Shown here: positions 36,510-45,600 of the stretch, one piece after another
Numbering within the stretch: position 1 is the stretch's first letter
Layout: each line of letters starts with the position of its first letter
Made by a program: the position numbers and the translations under genes
Assembly (NCBI GenBank): GCA_023957125.1
Contig: JAMLHL010000009.1
Span: 62,001 to 126,000 of the forward strand
Direction: 5' to 3'
DNA: 64,000 bases
DNA from: Chitinophagaceae bacterium
Lineage (GTDB): Bacteria; Bacteroidota; Bacteroidia; Chitinophagales; Chitinophagaceae
Notes under the pieces: generated by a model
Seen by the model: the letters and a program-made list of their open reading frames with translations, nothing else
What the model was told of the DNA's origin: nothing
Database searches by the model: none

Positions 36510-37979
36510 ATGAAAAAAATGATGTCCCTGCTATTGTTGATTTCCTGTACTTACGTAACGTTGGCATGTCCCCGGCAGGTATATGATAACGAGCCGTACA
36601 AAGTGTACCTGGACGAGAAAGAGATCGCCTGTTACTCAAGCCACCGGCTCGATTTCAGAAATCCAACTGCAAAATACCTGGGCGTGCCGGTATCGCCTTC
36701 TTTTTATACTTTATTAAGTGTCGGTTCGCACCCTGCAATATTAAGGATACAACCTCCTCAGGGGTTAATAGTAGATATTTGCAAACTGGTAATACGGCCC
36801 TTATCCCTGGGAGTAAAGTCAACCTGGAATGGCCGCGAGCTCCAAATTACCATTGACCAACCGCAGAATTTTGTTATTGATGCACAGGGAGATGGTATGT
36901 ATCCGCTGCACATATTCGTAAACAGGGCTATGCCTGAGATCAACAAAAAGAGCGATGATGTTATTTATTTCGGCCCGGGAATTCATGATGTAGGACAAAT
37001 TGTACTTAAGAGCAATCAAACGCTTTACCTGGCGGAAGGGGCTGTAGTACGTCCTTTGCCGCCTCGTAGTGGTGGGCAGGTTGAAATAGGAGGAGAAACA
37101 TTTTACCTTGGTGAGCCTATGATAAAAATAACAGATGCACACCATGTTACCATAAAGGGCAATGGAATGATCACGGCTGAAAGAGCTACGGATAAACGCA
37201 TAAAGGCGCAAATAATAACAGCGGTGAAAACAAGTGGGCTGAGAATTGAAGATATCCTGCTTACGGATGCCAATAGCTGGAATATTCATATTTACGACAG
37301 TAAGGATGCAATAGTGGATAATGTAAAAATACTGGGATATTATATCAATACGGATGCAATATGCTTTAACGGCAGTAAAAACAGTGTTGCCCGGAATTGT
37401 TTCGCACATATTAATGATGACGGATATGAAGTAAAAGCAACGGATGAATCAATGTGTACTGAAGGTATCAGGTTTGAGCAATGCATCATATGGAATGATT
37501 TTGGGAGCGGAATGGGCGTTACGCACGAGGTAATGGGTAAAATCAAAGACATAAGCTGGAAAGACATAACGGTAATACGATATGATCCAATAGTGCATTC
37601 CAACTGGCTGCTGCACAGGGCCCCGGTATTTGTACATGCGGTAGGTGGAGGAACGGTATCTGGTCTGAGTTTTGAGAATATTACGATTGAGCAGGCCCAT
37701 TCCATACAGCCGATGATCCTGATTGACAATCAGAAAAAGCTGATAGAGACCGAAGATCATTTCATGATAAAAAAATACAACAGGATAGAGCATGTTAAGT
37801 TTAAAAACGTCACCGGTTTGGAAATAGAATCTCCGGATATTGTAATATATGATGAAGGGGAGGATTGTATTGATGAAATAAGTTTTGAAAATATATGGAT
37901 GAATGGAGAAAAATTAATGCCCGGCGATAAGCGCCTGCGTATTAATAATTCTAAAACAAAAAAAATAAGGATCAATTAA
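36510..37979 (+). CDS. Right-handed beta-helix protein related to GH28
   Basis: 489 residues with signal peptide ending near TLA. An N-terminal beta domain is followed by a parallel beta-helix: VYFGPG-like VIYFGPGIHDVGQIVLKSNQTLYL, then NSWNIHIYDSKDAIVDNVKI. GH28-type positions are partly kept (NTD in YYINTDAICF; DD in INDDGYEVKA), but the GHG site reads GSGMG and no RIK is seen. It is therefore a polygalacturonase relative whose catalysis may differ or be lost. It ends the + strand hydrolase run. Confidence 0.65.
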   Translation: MKKMMSLLLLISCTYVTLACPRQVYDNEPYKVYLDEKEIACYSSHRLDFRNPTAKYLGVPVSPSFYTLLSVGSHPAILRIQPPQGLIVDICKLVIRPLSLGVKSTWNGRELQITIDQPQNFVIDAQGDGMYPLHIFVNRAMPEINKKSDDVIYFGPGIHDVGQIVLKSNQTLYLAEGAVVRPLPPRSGGQVEIGGETFYLGEPMIKITDAHHVTIKGNGMITAERATDKRIKAQIITAVKTSGLRIEDILLTDANSWNIHIYDSKDAIVDNVKILGYYINTDAICFNGSKNSVARNCFAHINDDGYEVKATDESMCTEGIRFEQCIIWNDFGSGMGVTHEVMGKIKDISWKDITVIRYDPIVHSNWLLHRAPVFVHAVGGGTVSGLSFENITIEQAHSIQPMILIDNQKKLIETEDHFMIKKYNRIEHVKFKNVTGLEIESPDIVIYDEGEDCIDEISFENIWMNGEKLMPGDKRLRINNSKTKKIRIN

Positions 37980-38085
37980 ATTCTAATATCTCTTATTGCC
38001 AATAAATTCGTTCTTCCCAGTCTCTACTCGGGTCTTTTGTGTGTGGGTTGGACTTGCGAGATATAATCATCGTTTTTGTTTCGTA

Positions 38086-39312
38086 TTAAGGCAGATATTT
38101 TTTGATCACATCAACTAACTCTGTCTTCCATTCCCCATTCGCTTTTCGGATGCCGGTATTATCGTCTGCAGTTCCCTGGTAAGACCATATCCACCAACCG
38201 GCAAAGCCATACGCTTTGCACAGCTTTAACTGCCATTCCAGGAGTTCTGCAGGGCTGTATTTGCTGTAATCAAATATGGTAGTGCTCAACTCCTCTTCAT
38301 GCCCAGGTCCTTTCAAATCGGTTGAAATAATTCGGGAAGCGTTTTCCTTGCCTATAATATTTACAATCCGTTCAATGTATTTAATACCATCGCTTCCCGG
38401 ATCAGTAAACGGGTAGGTCGTCATCACCCAGTAGTCCGGCGGAAGCTGCATATCATCCACCAGCCACTTTTTTATATTCACGAATGCGGCCAGGCGCTCA
38501 TCGCTCGTCTTTTGGTTCCAATACGGATCATTAGCATAGATCGGTAATAATACAGGTGTTCCTTTCGGTCGCTTTCCCGCTTTTGCAAAGACCGGCCAAA
38601 CCTGCTTTACATACTGCTCCGTAACTTCTGACACCTCAGGGCTCCAGAGATCAGGCTCAGCGGTGCCTAACAGGTAATTACCGGTCATCGTCCACAGGGC
38701 AATATTTTCCGGATGTTTTGTCTTCCCCTCAATATATATGATTACGTCGCTATACCACCTTGCCGATTCATCCCACGGGGTATCATCTGCAATAGGCCAG
38801 TAGGGTTCTCCTTCGTAGCCCACCTTACGTTGATCAGGATTGATAGCATATGACACCCACCGGTTATCCGCCAGATCAAGCTCAACGGATAGACCCGCTT
38901 CATAACAATCATCAATAAACAAGGCTATCCCATCTAAAAACGCAGTATTATAATAGTCAAGATCATCATTGGTCAGGATCGTATTCGGCTTCGCTGCCGG
39001 GGGAGCGGTAGCGGCCTTTTTTAATGTTAACGGTATAGGTATAAATAGGGAAACAAGATTGATCCCGGCATCTTTTGCTAAATCATTCAACGCTTCTTTA
39101 ACTTCCGCGCGATATGCTTTATCATACCTGAGAAATATAGCGTATGGATGTTCCGGAGATGGAGTCGTCTTAAGATAAGGATTAAAGAAAACACCACGGA
39201 ATCCGGTACTTTCCGTAGGGAAAGTTACGCTTTCATTTCTTTTTACCGGCAAGCAGCCGATCAAACCCGGCAAAAAAAGAAAAATGATGAAGGAGGTGAA
39301 TAAATCTTTCAT
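38086..39312 (-). CDS. Lipoprotein, putative TIM-barrel glycosidase
   Basis: 408 residues with lipobox LPGLIGC near residue 20. A barrel-like body contains GFRGVFFNPYL, LSVELDLADNRWVSY, IALWTMTGNYLLG, YWVMTTYPFTDPGS and FAGWWIWSYQGTADDN, the last resembling a clan-A beta-8 strand region. No sure catalytic pair and no family match. It is divergent from susC and shares the operator-containing gap, so it may respond to the same regulator from the other side. Confidence 0.5.
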   Translation of the reverse strand: MKDLFTSFIIFLFLPGLIGCLPVKRNESVTFPTESTGFRGVFFNPYLKTTPSPEHPYAIFLRYDKAYRAEVKEALNDLAKDAGINLVSLFIPIPLTLKKAATAPPAAKPNTILTNDDLDYYNTAFLDGIALFIDDCYEAGLSVELDLADNRWVSYAINPDQRKVGYEGEPYWPIADDTPWDESARWYSDVIIYIEGKTKHPENIALWTMTGNYLLGTAEPDLWSPEVSEVTEQYVKQVWPVFAKAGKRPKGTPVLLPIYANDPYWNQKTSDERLAAFVNIKKWLVDDMQLPPDYWVMTTYPFTDPGSDGIKYIERIVNIIGKENASRIISTDLKGPGHEEELSTTIFDYSKYSPAELLEWQLKLCKAYGFAGWWIWSYQGTADDNTGIRKANGEWKTELVDVIKKYLP

Positions 39313-39411
39313 CTGAACTTACTTTAATGTCTGGTTAAAATCTCCATTCCGGTAAATTTAAACTCTTTTTTATCAGTTTTATCTCAATAAAGTTATCAAT
39401 ATCCGATCAGG

Positions 39412-39448
39412 GACAAAATAGCATTAGCTATTGTAGTTTTTGTATTAG
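39412..39448 (+). promoter_or_regulatory. Shared 37-bp operator, copy 3 (upstream of susC)
   Basis: Starts GACAAAATAGCATTAG and ends TTGTATTAG; 33 of 37 positions equal copy 2. Half-sites CATTAG (39422-39427) and TATTAG (39443-39448) are 21 bp apart. The -7 element TATTTTTG (39469-39476) begins 20 bp after it. The susC ATG is 99 bp downstream of the site. Confidence 0.75.
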
Positions 39449-39468
39449 ACGGGGGATACTAAAGAGGG

Positions 39469-39476
39469 TATTTTTG
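39469..39476 (+). promoter_or_regulatory. -7 promoter element of susC
   Basis: TATTTTTG is an exact TAnnTTTG match at the fixed 20-bp distance from the operator, giving a leader of about 65 nt. Confidence 0.65.
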
Positions 39477-39547
39477 ATGAGATGAAATACTAAGCCAATG
39501 TATGATCCGAAATTAACTAACAACTTTTTAAACCTAAATTAATTGCC

Positions 39548-42500
39548 ATGTTAAAAAAGGTATTGCAATTGTTGCAAAAGAACCGGAAGGGATGTGCTTC
39601 AACACTGTTCCTTCTTTTTTCATTATTCACTTTCGCACAACAAAAAATAGAAGTTTCGGGAACTGTACTCGAAAACGACACCCCGTTAGCGGGGGTGTCT
39701 GTGCTGGTGAAAGGTACGGCTACAGGTACTACTACGGATGCCCGGGGGAGATTTACTTTGCAGGCTGCCCGGGGAGCTACGCTTGCATTGTCATTTGTAG
39801 GATATGAGAACAAAGAAGTTAAAGTAAACAGCACAGGAAATCTCGGGAACCTACAAATGGTTTCATCGGCTTCCACCCTGGGAGGCGTAGTGGTGGTGGG
39901 GTATGGTACACAGAGCAAAAAGAGCCTGGCTTCAGCCACTTCCGAAGTCTCGTCAAAAGATTTTGAAAATGCGGTGATCAATACATTTGACCAGGCTTTA
40001 CAAGGTCGTGCTTCCGGTGTACAAGTAGTCAATTCATCCGGGGAGCCCGGCGCAGCAACCGTGGTGAGGATCAGGGGTAATAATTCGCTCAGCGGTGATA
40101 ATGAACCCTTGTATGTTGTTGACGGCTTTCCTATGCCGCCTTATACGGAAGCGCTGAGAACCGGACAAAAGAACGCCTATCCGCAAAACGGACTGTATGG
40201 GATAAACCCGGATGATATCGAAAGCATGACGGTGTTGAAAGATGCTGCAGCTACGGCGATATACGGATCAAGAGGTGCTAACGGAGTTATATTGATCACT
40301 ACAAAGTCCGGGAAAGCGGGAGAAGGAAAAATTGAGGTAAGGAATAACTATTCAATAGGAACGATTGGCAAACCGCTTAAAATGATGACAGGGAAGCAAT
40401 ATGCGGAAATAATGAATAAAAGGAACGCGCTTTCCGGCGGAGGACCCATTTTTGACGATGTAAACGCGGTGACAAATACCGATTGGTATGATGCAACAAC
40501 GCGCCAAAGTTCAAGAGAAGATGCGTCTCTTATTGTTTCCGGCGGTTCGGCCAGGTCTTCCTATTATATTTCCGGCAATTATGTAAGGGAGCTCGGTTCT
40601 GTTATCGGCGCTTCGGGTAACAAAAAAGGAAGCCTGCGGGCTAATCTCAGCAGTAAGGTAAACAACTGGTACAGTATCAGGGGACAATTCTCATTTGTGC
40701 GGCAGAGTACAGACCGGGCTTTTACCACCGAGATGAGATGGCCTACCGGAGCCGGGTTTTTAGACCTGGTCAGACAGTCGCCTACTGTTCCTGTGGATTA
40801 CCTTGGATTTAACGCTTACGGCTTTCCCGGAAACAGCACCCAGTTCTGGTTTGGCAACCCTGTTAATGAGTTAGAGTCTAAGATAGATAAAGTGAAGAAT
40901 GATTATTCTATAATGAATATTGAGAATGAATTTAAGCTCTTAGATGGATTGAAATTGGTGGTTAGCCTGGGCACGAATCAAAACTTATCCAGAAGACTTA
41001 TATTTCTTGATGCCAATACAGTTTTGGGACAACCCAAAAACGGACTGGGGAAGAACGCTACAGCGAATACTTATAGTTATAACACAAACGCTTATCTTAA
41101 CTATGATAAATCATTCAGGGATATTCACAAACTCAATCTTACGTTGGGCGCTGAATACAATACGCAAACCCTTGAAGAAGTTTTGGCGGAATCCGGCAAT
41201 TTCACCATTCCGTTTTTTGGCATCAACAATATAGGGAGCGCGCTGAGCCAGGAGATAGGCTCTTACAGGCAGGATCGTATAATGCAGTCTGGCTTTTTCA
41301 GAGCCAATTACTCCTTTAAAGGAAGGTATGTTTTAAATGCATCCGTTCGGGCAGATGGTGCTTCTCCTTTCGCGGAAAACAGGAAATATGGGTTTTTCCC
41401 CACTGCTGCGGTGGCCTGGAACCTGGACCAGGAAGAATTTATGAAAGGAGTAAACTTTCTCTCCACCTCAAAAATCCGGGCCTCTTATGGAGAAACAGGA
41501 AGCCAGGCCATTGCCCCTTATTCGTCGTTGCAGCAATTTGTGAATGGTATTTATCCAACGGGCGAGAATAATACTTTCACCCTGACGATGTATCCGTCCA
41601 GTCTTGGAAACGCAGACCTTTCCTGGGAAAAAACCAAACAGTTTAATATCGGCGCGGACTTTGGCGTTTTGGATAACAGGCTTTCCTTCAGCTTCGATTA
41701 CTATAACAAACTGACTACAGATCTGCTTCAACCCAGAACGTTGCCTTCCCAATCGGGATATACTTCCATTATGGATAATTATGGAACGATCAGTAACCGG
41801 GGGGTTGAATTCAGTATCGCTGCGGACATCATTGATAGAAAAAATACCCGGCTTTCTACACGATTCAATATTTCGCACAATAAAAATGTGCTGGTTGATC
41901 TTGGCGACAGGACAGCACCAAGCTACATATCCATTGGAAACAACCTGATTGGTGGCGTGCATGGAATCCTAATACCAGGAGAGGAGATTGGCAAGTTTTA
42001 CGGGTATCAATTAACAGGACTGGTTCAGACCTCTGATTTTGATGATATGGGAAATGCTACTTACCCTTTCCCCGGAGCCGCGGCCTTTCAGGTTCCCGGG
42101 CAAATTAAGTTTGAGGACACCAATAAAGACGGAAAAATAGACATACAAGACAGGCAGGTATTAGGAAAATCCTCGCCCGATTTTACCTTTGGATGGACCA
42201 ATAACTTTACCTGGAAAAACCTGAGCCTTAACCTCTTTATTATCGGTTCACAGGGTAATAGAGTACTGAATATTACCCGGTCGCTGCTCAATAGCGGGCT
42301 TGTTCTTTGGGCCGGGCAGGTAACGAACCAAACGCAGGACTGGTATGAAAAGCGCTGGACAGCGGAAAATCCGCATAATGATCCCCGTTATCCCGGAGTG
42401 TTGGCCGAACCACCGTTTGGAATTACAGACATCACCTCCGCGATGATCGAGGATGGAAGCTACATAAGATTAAAATCACTGACGCTTTTGTACCAGTTCC

Positions 42501-42688
42501 CGAAAATGAGAGCCATTAAAGGCTTAACGCTTTCGGTTACCGCTACCAATTTGTTAACGATCACCAATTATGCCGGCTTTGATCCGGAAGTAAGCTCTTT
42601 CAGGGGATCGTTGCTGCAACAGGGAATTGATTATGCGGGTTATCCGACACAGAGGTCCTACACATTTGGTGTATCCTGTAATTTTTAA
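39548..42688 (+). CDS. SusC/RagA-type TonB-linked outer-membrane transporter
   Basis: 1046 residues, normal SusC length. Signal peptide, then a carboxypeptidase-like regulatory domain (VSGTVLENDTPLAGVSVLVK, about 33-110). The plug has VVVGYGTQSKKSL, LQGRASGVQVV, VRIRGNNSLSGDNEPLYVVDGFP and AATAIYGSRGANGVILITTK, followed by the 22-strand barrel ending in aromatic Phe (TFGVSCNF). It imports oligosaccharides with the SusD lipoprotein using TonB energy. The standard (N-terminal extension) class, with no STN domain, so no anti-sigma link is expected; control by the AraC-type operator fits. Confidence 0.96.
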   Translation: MLKKVLQLLQKNRKGCASTLFLLFSLFTFAQQKIEVSGTVLENDTPLAGVSVLVKGTATGTTTDARGRFTLQAARGATLALSFVGYENKEVKVNSTGNLGNLQMVSSASTLGGVVVVGYGTQSKKSLASATSEVSSKDFENAVINTFDQALQGRASGVQVVNSSGEPGAATVVRIRGNNSLSGDNEPLYVVDGFPMPPYTEALRTGQKNAYPQNGLYGINPDDIESMTVLKDAAATAIYGSRGANGVILITTKSGKAGEGKIEVRNNYSIGTIGKPLKMMTGKQYAEIMNKRNALSGGGPIFDDVNAVTNTDWYDATTRQSSREDASLIVSGGSARSSYYISGNYVRELGSVIGASGNKKGSLRANLSSKVNNWYSIRGQFSFVRQSTDRAFTTEMRWPTGAGFLDLVRQSPTVPVDYLGFNAYGFPGNSTQFWFGNPVNELESKIDKVKNDYSIMNIENEFKLLDGLKLVVSLGTNQNLSRRLIFLDANTVLGQPKNGLGKNATANTYSYNTNAYLNYDKSFRDIHKLNLTLGAEYNTQTLEEVLAESGNFTIPFFGINNIGSALSQEIGSYRQDRIMQSGFFRANYSFKGRYVLNASVRADGASPFAENRKYGFFPTAAVAWNLDQEEFMKGVNFLSTSKIRASYGETGSQAIAPYSSLQQFVNGIYPTGENNTFTLTMYPSSLGNADLSWEKTKQFNIGADFGVLDNRLSFSFDYYNKLTTDLLQPRTLPSQSGYTSIMDNYGTISNRGVEFSIAADIIDRKNTRLSTRFNISHNKNVLVDLGDRTAPSYISIGNNLIGGVHGILIPGEEIGKFYGYQLTGLVQTSDFDDMGNATYPFPGAAAFQVPGQIKFEDTNKDGKIDIQDRQVLGKSSPDFTFGWTNNFTWKNLSLNLFIIGSQGNRVLNITRSLLNSGLVLWAGQVTNQTQDWYEKRWTAENPHNDPRYPGVLAEPPFGITDITSAMIEDGSYIRLKSLTLLYQFPKMRAIKGLTLSVTATNLLTITNYAGFDPEVSSFRGSLLQQGIDYAGYPTQRSYTFGVSCNF

Positions 42689-42754
42689 TGCTGCAAAATT
42701 CCATCTGATAAAAGTGTAAAAATTTAAAATATTCAGGTGAAAAATAAAAATATT

Positions 42755-44335
42755 ATGAAATCTAAGTTTATTCTGCCGGTAATACTTTTTATAGCTATTA
42801 GCGCGGCATCCTGCAAAAAAAATCTCGAAGAAACCGCCTATTCTTTTCTTTCTGCCAATACGGTATTTTCTACCGAGGCGGGGCTGAAACAGGCTACCCT
42901 GGGCATTTACGATAGCTGGAGGGCCAATCCCAGTTGGGATATATTTTACCAGTGGGTTTTGGCCGAGGTTGGTCAACGGTATGTGACAGCCGGTATGAGC
43001 GGGGATAGAATGATCACTCCATTTTATGGATTCTCCCATAATCCTTCCGATCTTAATATTACTAATATCTGGCCCAGGATCTATCAAACCATAGCGCGGG
43101 CAAATACGGTAGTAGCCCATGCAGATGAAGCCGTATCTGATCAGGCTGTTGCCGATACCTATAAGGCTGAGGCGAAATTCAGCAGGGCCTATGCTTATTT
43201 TAATCTCGTTAGGCTCTTTGGCGGAGTGCCCCTCATTAAATCAGAAGTTAATTCCATAGCTCAAAAGGATGAGATATTCGGCACCCAGGCGGCTGTGCAG
43301 GATATCTATGATTTTATAATTGAAGACCTGCAATTCGCTGAATCGCATTTGCCACCTTTCTGGACCGGCGCCGATCTGGGCCGGATATCGGCGGGCGCGG
43401 CTAAAGCGCTGCTCGGGAAGGTATATCTTACCGGCGCCGGGTTACCTTTAAAAAATACGCAGTATTACCAGCTCGCCGTTAATAAATTGAGTGAAATCAC
43501 CGGTAGCGGGGAAGCCACCTATAATTATGGCTTATTACCCGATTTTGAAAGTGTGTTCGCGGATAATAACAGGAAAAATAAAGAAGTGATCTTCGCGTGG
43601 ACCAATTTGTGGAACTATACCTATTCACATAGCGGTACTATTGTACCTTACTTCCTGTTTCCCCCTTATTTTTTAGGCACTGTCACTGAATCGCAGTATG
43701 GACTTACTCCGGAATTCTACAATCTGTATGAAAGTGCGGATATACGTAAAAATGTAACTGCAGTAGCCCGGTATCTTTCGCTGCCTGCGGGTGATAGCAT
43801 TATTTATGATTTTTCTACCAACAGGTTTAGAAATGAAACACAGGGAGGAAGTATAGTGGGAAATACCTTACTTCCCTTTACGGGTTTAGCATACGCTAAG
43901 TTCGGTCGGACCCCTATTGATCCCAGCCAACTGTCGGTTCCCACCGACTATAGCTCAGACCTGATACAGATGCGCTTTTCTGATGTGCTGCTCTGTCTTG
44001 CAGAAGCGCTGAATGAAACAGGGCAGACTACACAGGCGGTACCGCTGCTCAACAGAGTGAGAGAACGGGCGCAGGCAACACAATACCCGGTAGGAACCCA
44101 GGAGGAAGTGAGGCAACAGATCAGGAAAGAGCGGCGGCTGGAATTGACGGGTGAATATACTACGGTATTTGATATCAGGCGTTGGGGCACTTTAAAAGAA
44201 GAAATTGCCGCCATGGATCCGGGCCAGGTCTTAAACAATGCGCTTAGCCCGTATGATACCAAACTGGAATTGTATCCGATACCCCAGGCTGAGTTAGATG
44301 CCAATCCGAGTCTGACACAAAACCCCGGGTGGTAG
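42755..44335 (+). CDS. SusD/RagB-type glycan-binding lipoprotein
   Basis: 526 residues from ATG 42755 (an in-frame GTG at 42737 is less likely). Lipobox AISAASC near residue 19. The SusD pattern is clear: TPR-like helices with AEAKFSRAYAYFNLVRLFGGVPL, a central variable region, and the C-terminal YSSDLIQMRFSDVLLCLAEALNETGQ and IRKERRLELTGEYTTVFDIRRWG, ending YPIPQAELDANPSLTQNPGW. It caps the SusC channel and binds the substrate. A strong inverted repeat follows 27 bp after the stop. Confidence 0.95.
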   Translation: MKSKFILPVILFIAISAASCKKNLEETAYSFLSANTVFSTEAGLKQATLGIYDSWRANPSWDIFYQWVLAEVGQRYVTAGMSGDRMITPFYGFSHNPSDLNITNIWPRIYQTIARANTVVAHADEAVSDQAVADTYKAEAKFSRAYAYFNLVRLFGGVPLIKSEVNSIAQKDEIFGTQAAVQDIYDFIIEDLQFAESHLPPFWTGADLGRISAGAAKALLGKVYLTGAGLPLKNTQYYQLAVNKLSEITGSGEATYNYGLLPDFESVFADNNRKNKEVIFAWTNLWNYTYSHSGTIVPYFLFPPYFLGTVTESQYGLTPEFYNLYESADIRKNVTAVARYLSLPAGDSIIYDFSTNRFRNETQGGSIVGNTLLPFTGLAYAKFGRTPIDPSQLSVPTDYSSDLIQMRFSDVLLCLAEALNETGQTTQAVPLLNRVRERAQATQYPVGTQEEVRQQIRKERRLELTGEYTTVFDIRRWGTLKEEIAAMDPGQVLNNALSPYDTKLELYPIPQAELDANPSLTQNPGW

Positions 44336-44362
44336 TAAGAGTACCGGTTACCGGATTAATAA

Positions 44363-44417
44363 TAGCCACGAATCACGAACAGATACCAGGGTATGTTAAA
44401 TTCGTGATTCGTGGCTA
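44363..44417. repeat. 17-bp perfect inverted repeat after susD
   Basis: The arms at 44363-44379 and 44401-44417 (TAGCCACGAATCACGAA and its exact complement) flank a 21-nt loop. Each arm also holds the near-repeated unit CACGAA. No T run follows, so it is a poor intrinsic terminator. It may reduce read-through from susD or protect the susCD mRNA end, or be a mobile palindromic repeat. Confidence 0.65.
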
Positions 44418-44428
44418 AAACTTGAATT

Positions 44429-45487
44429 ATGAAGCGTATTGATCTGAAAATAGGGGTATGGTGGATCTTGCTGTTCTTTGGTGGTTTATCGGTCTCAACC
44501 GCGCAAAATGATATCAGCTACAATACATTGCCCCGTTGGAGGGGATTTAATCTCCTGGAAAAAATTGATGCAAAAAACAACCAGCCTTTTAAAGAAAAGG
44601 ATTTTCTGTTGATCAATAGGCTGGGGTTTAACTTTGTTCGTTTACCAATGAGCTATGAGTGTTGGTTCAGAGCGGATAATAATTACGATCAGAAAACCTT
44701 ACTCGAAATTGATGAAGCCATAAAATGGGGTGAGAAATATCAAATTCATATAAGCCTCAATATTCACAAAGCCCCGGGTTATTGGGTAAACACGCCTGAA
44801 CGAAAACCCAACTTATTTGATGATGATGCAATGCTCTCGCGATTTGTTGAGCAATGGGTCATGTTTGCTAAAAGATACAAAGGAATAACCAGTCGTGCGC
44901 TGAGCTTTGATTTATTGAATGAGCCGATCACCACAGATGAAAAATATATAAGAATGGTAAAAGCCGCAGTGAAGGCTATCAGGGAAATTGATTCTGACCG
45001 TTTGATCATTGCAGACGGAAACGGTTGTGGCAGGAATATAGTGAAGGGATTAGCGCCATTAAAGGTAGCCCAAAGTGGCAGGGGGTATGATCCATTATAT
45101 GTTACCCATTATAAATGTCCCTGGGTAGGTGAGGAATACGGAAATGCCACTGTACCTCCTACCTGGCCTTATGTTGATAAACAGGGTAAAGTATGGGATG
45201 TAAAAGCGATAGAGGAAATGTACCGTCCCTGGATTGAACTTAAAAATAGCGGGGTTGGCGTGCATATCGGGGAAATGGGGGTAAATAAGTTTACCCCTCA
45301 TGATGTGACCCTGAAATATATAGAATCAGTTCTTTCCGTATTAAAGAAGCATGATATTGGATTCGCATTTTGGGACCTCAGAGGAGGTAGCGGGATTTTT
45401 AACAGCAGGCGTGAAGATGTGGAATATGAAGATTATGAAGGATTAATGCTTGACCGGAAAATGCTGGAATTAATACAACGATATTAG
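44429..45487 (+). CDS. Secreted GH5-type glycoside hydrolase
   Basis: 352 residues; signal peptide ends at VSTAQ. GH5 features in order are WRGFNLLEKI, LGFNFVRLPMSY (the conserved Arg), HISLNIHKAPGYWV (conserved His), the acid/base N164-E165-P166 in SFDLLNEPI, VTHY (the His-Tyr pair) and the nucleophile Glu282 in VHIGEMG. An endo- or exo-acting beta-glycosidase on a hemicellulose-like substrate is likely. It is the first gene after susCD. Confidence 0.85.
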   Translation: MKRIDLKIGVWWILLFFGGLSVSTAQNDISYNTLPRWRGFNLLEKIDAKNNQPFKEKDFLLINRLGFNFVRLPMSYECWFRADNNYDQKTLLEIDEAIKWGEKYQIHISLNIHKAPGYWVNTPERKPNLFDDDAMLSRFVEQWVMFAKRYKGITSRALSFDLLNEPITTDEKYIRMVKAAVKAIREIDSDRLIIADGNGCGRNIVKGLAPLKVAQSGRGYDPLYVTHYKCPWVGEEYGNATVPPTWPYVDKQGKVWDVKAIEEMYRPWIELKNSGVGVHIGEMGVNKFTPHDVTLKYIESVLSVLKKHDIGFAFWDLRGGSGIFNSRREDVEYEDYEGLMLDRKMLELIQRY

Positions 45488-45600
45488 CAGTCCATATGGG
45501 TGTGCGCTGCGCAAATAATTTCTCAGAAGGAAGGTAATTGGATAAAGGAGCGTATTAAAAAAATGGGTATGGAAATTTTAAATAAACAGATGATGTGAAT

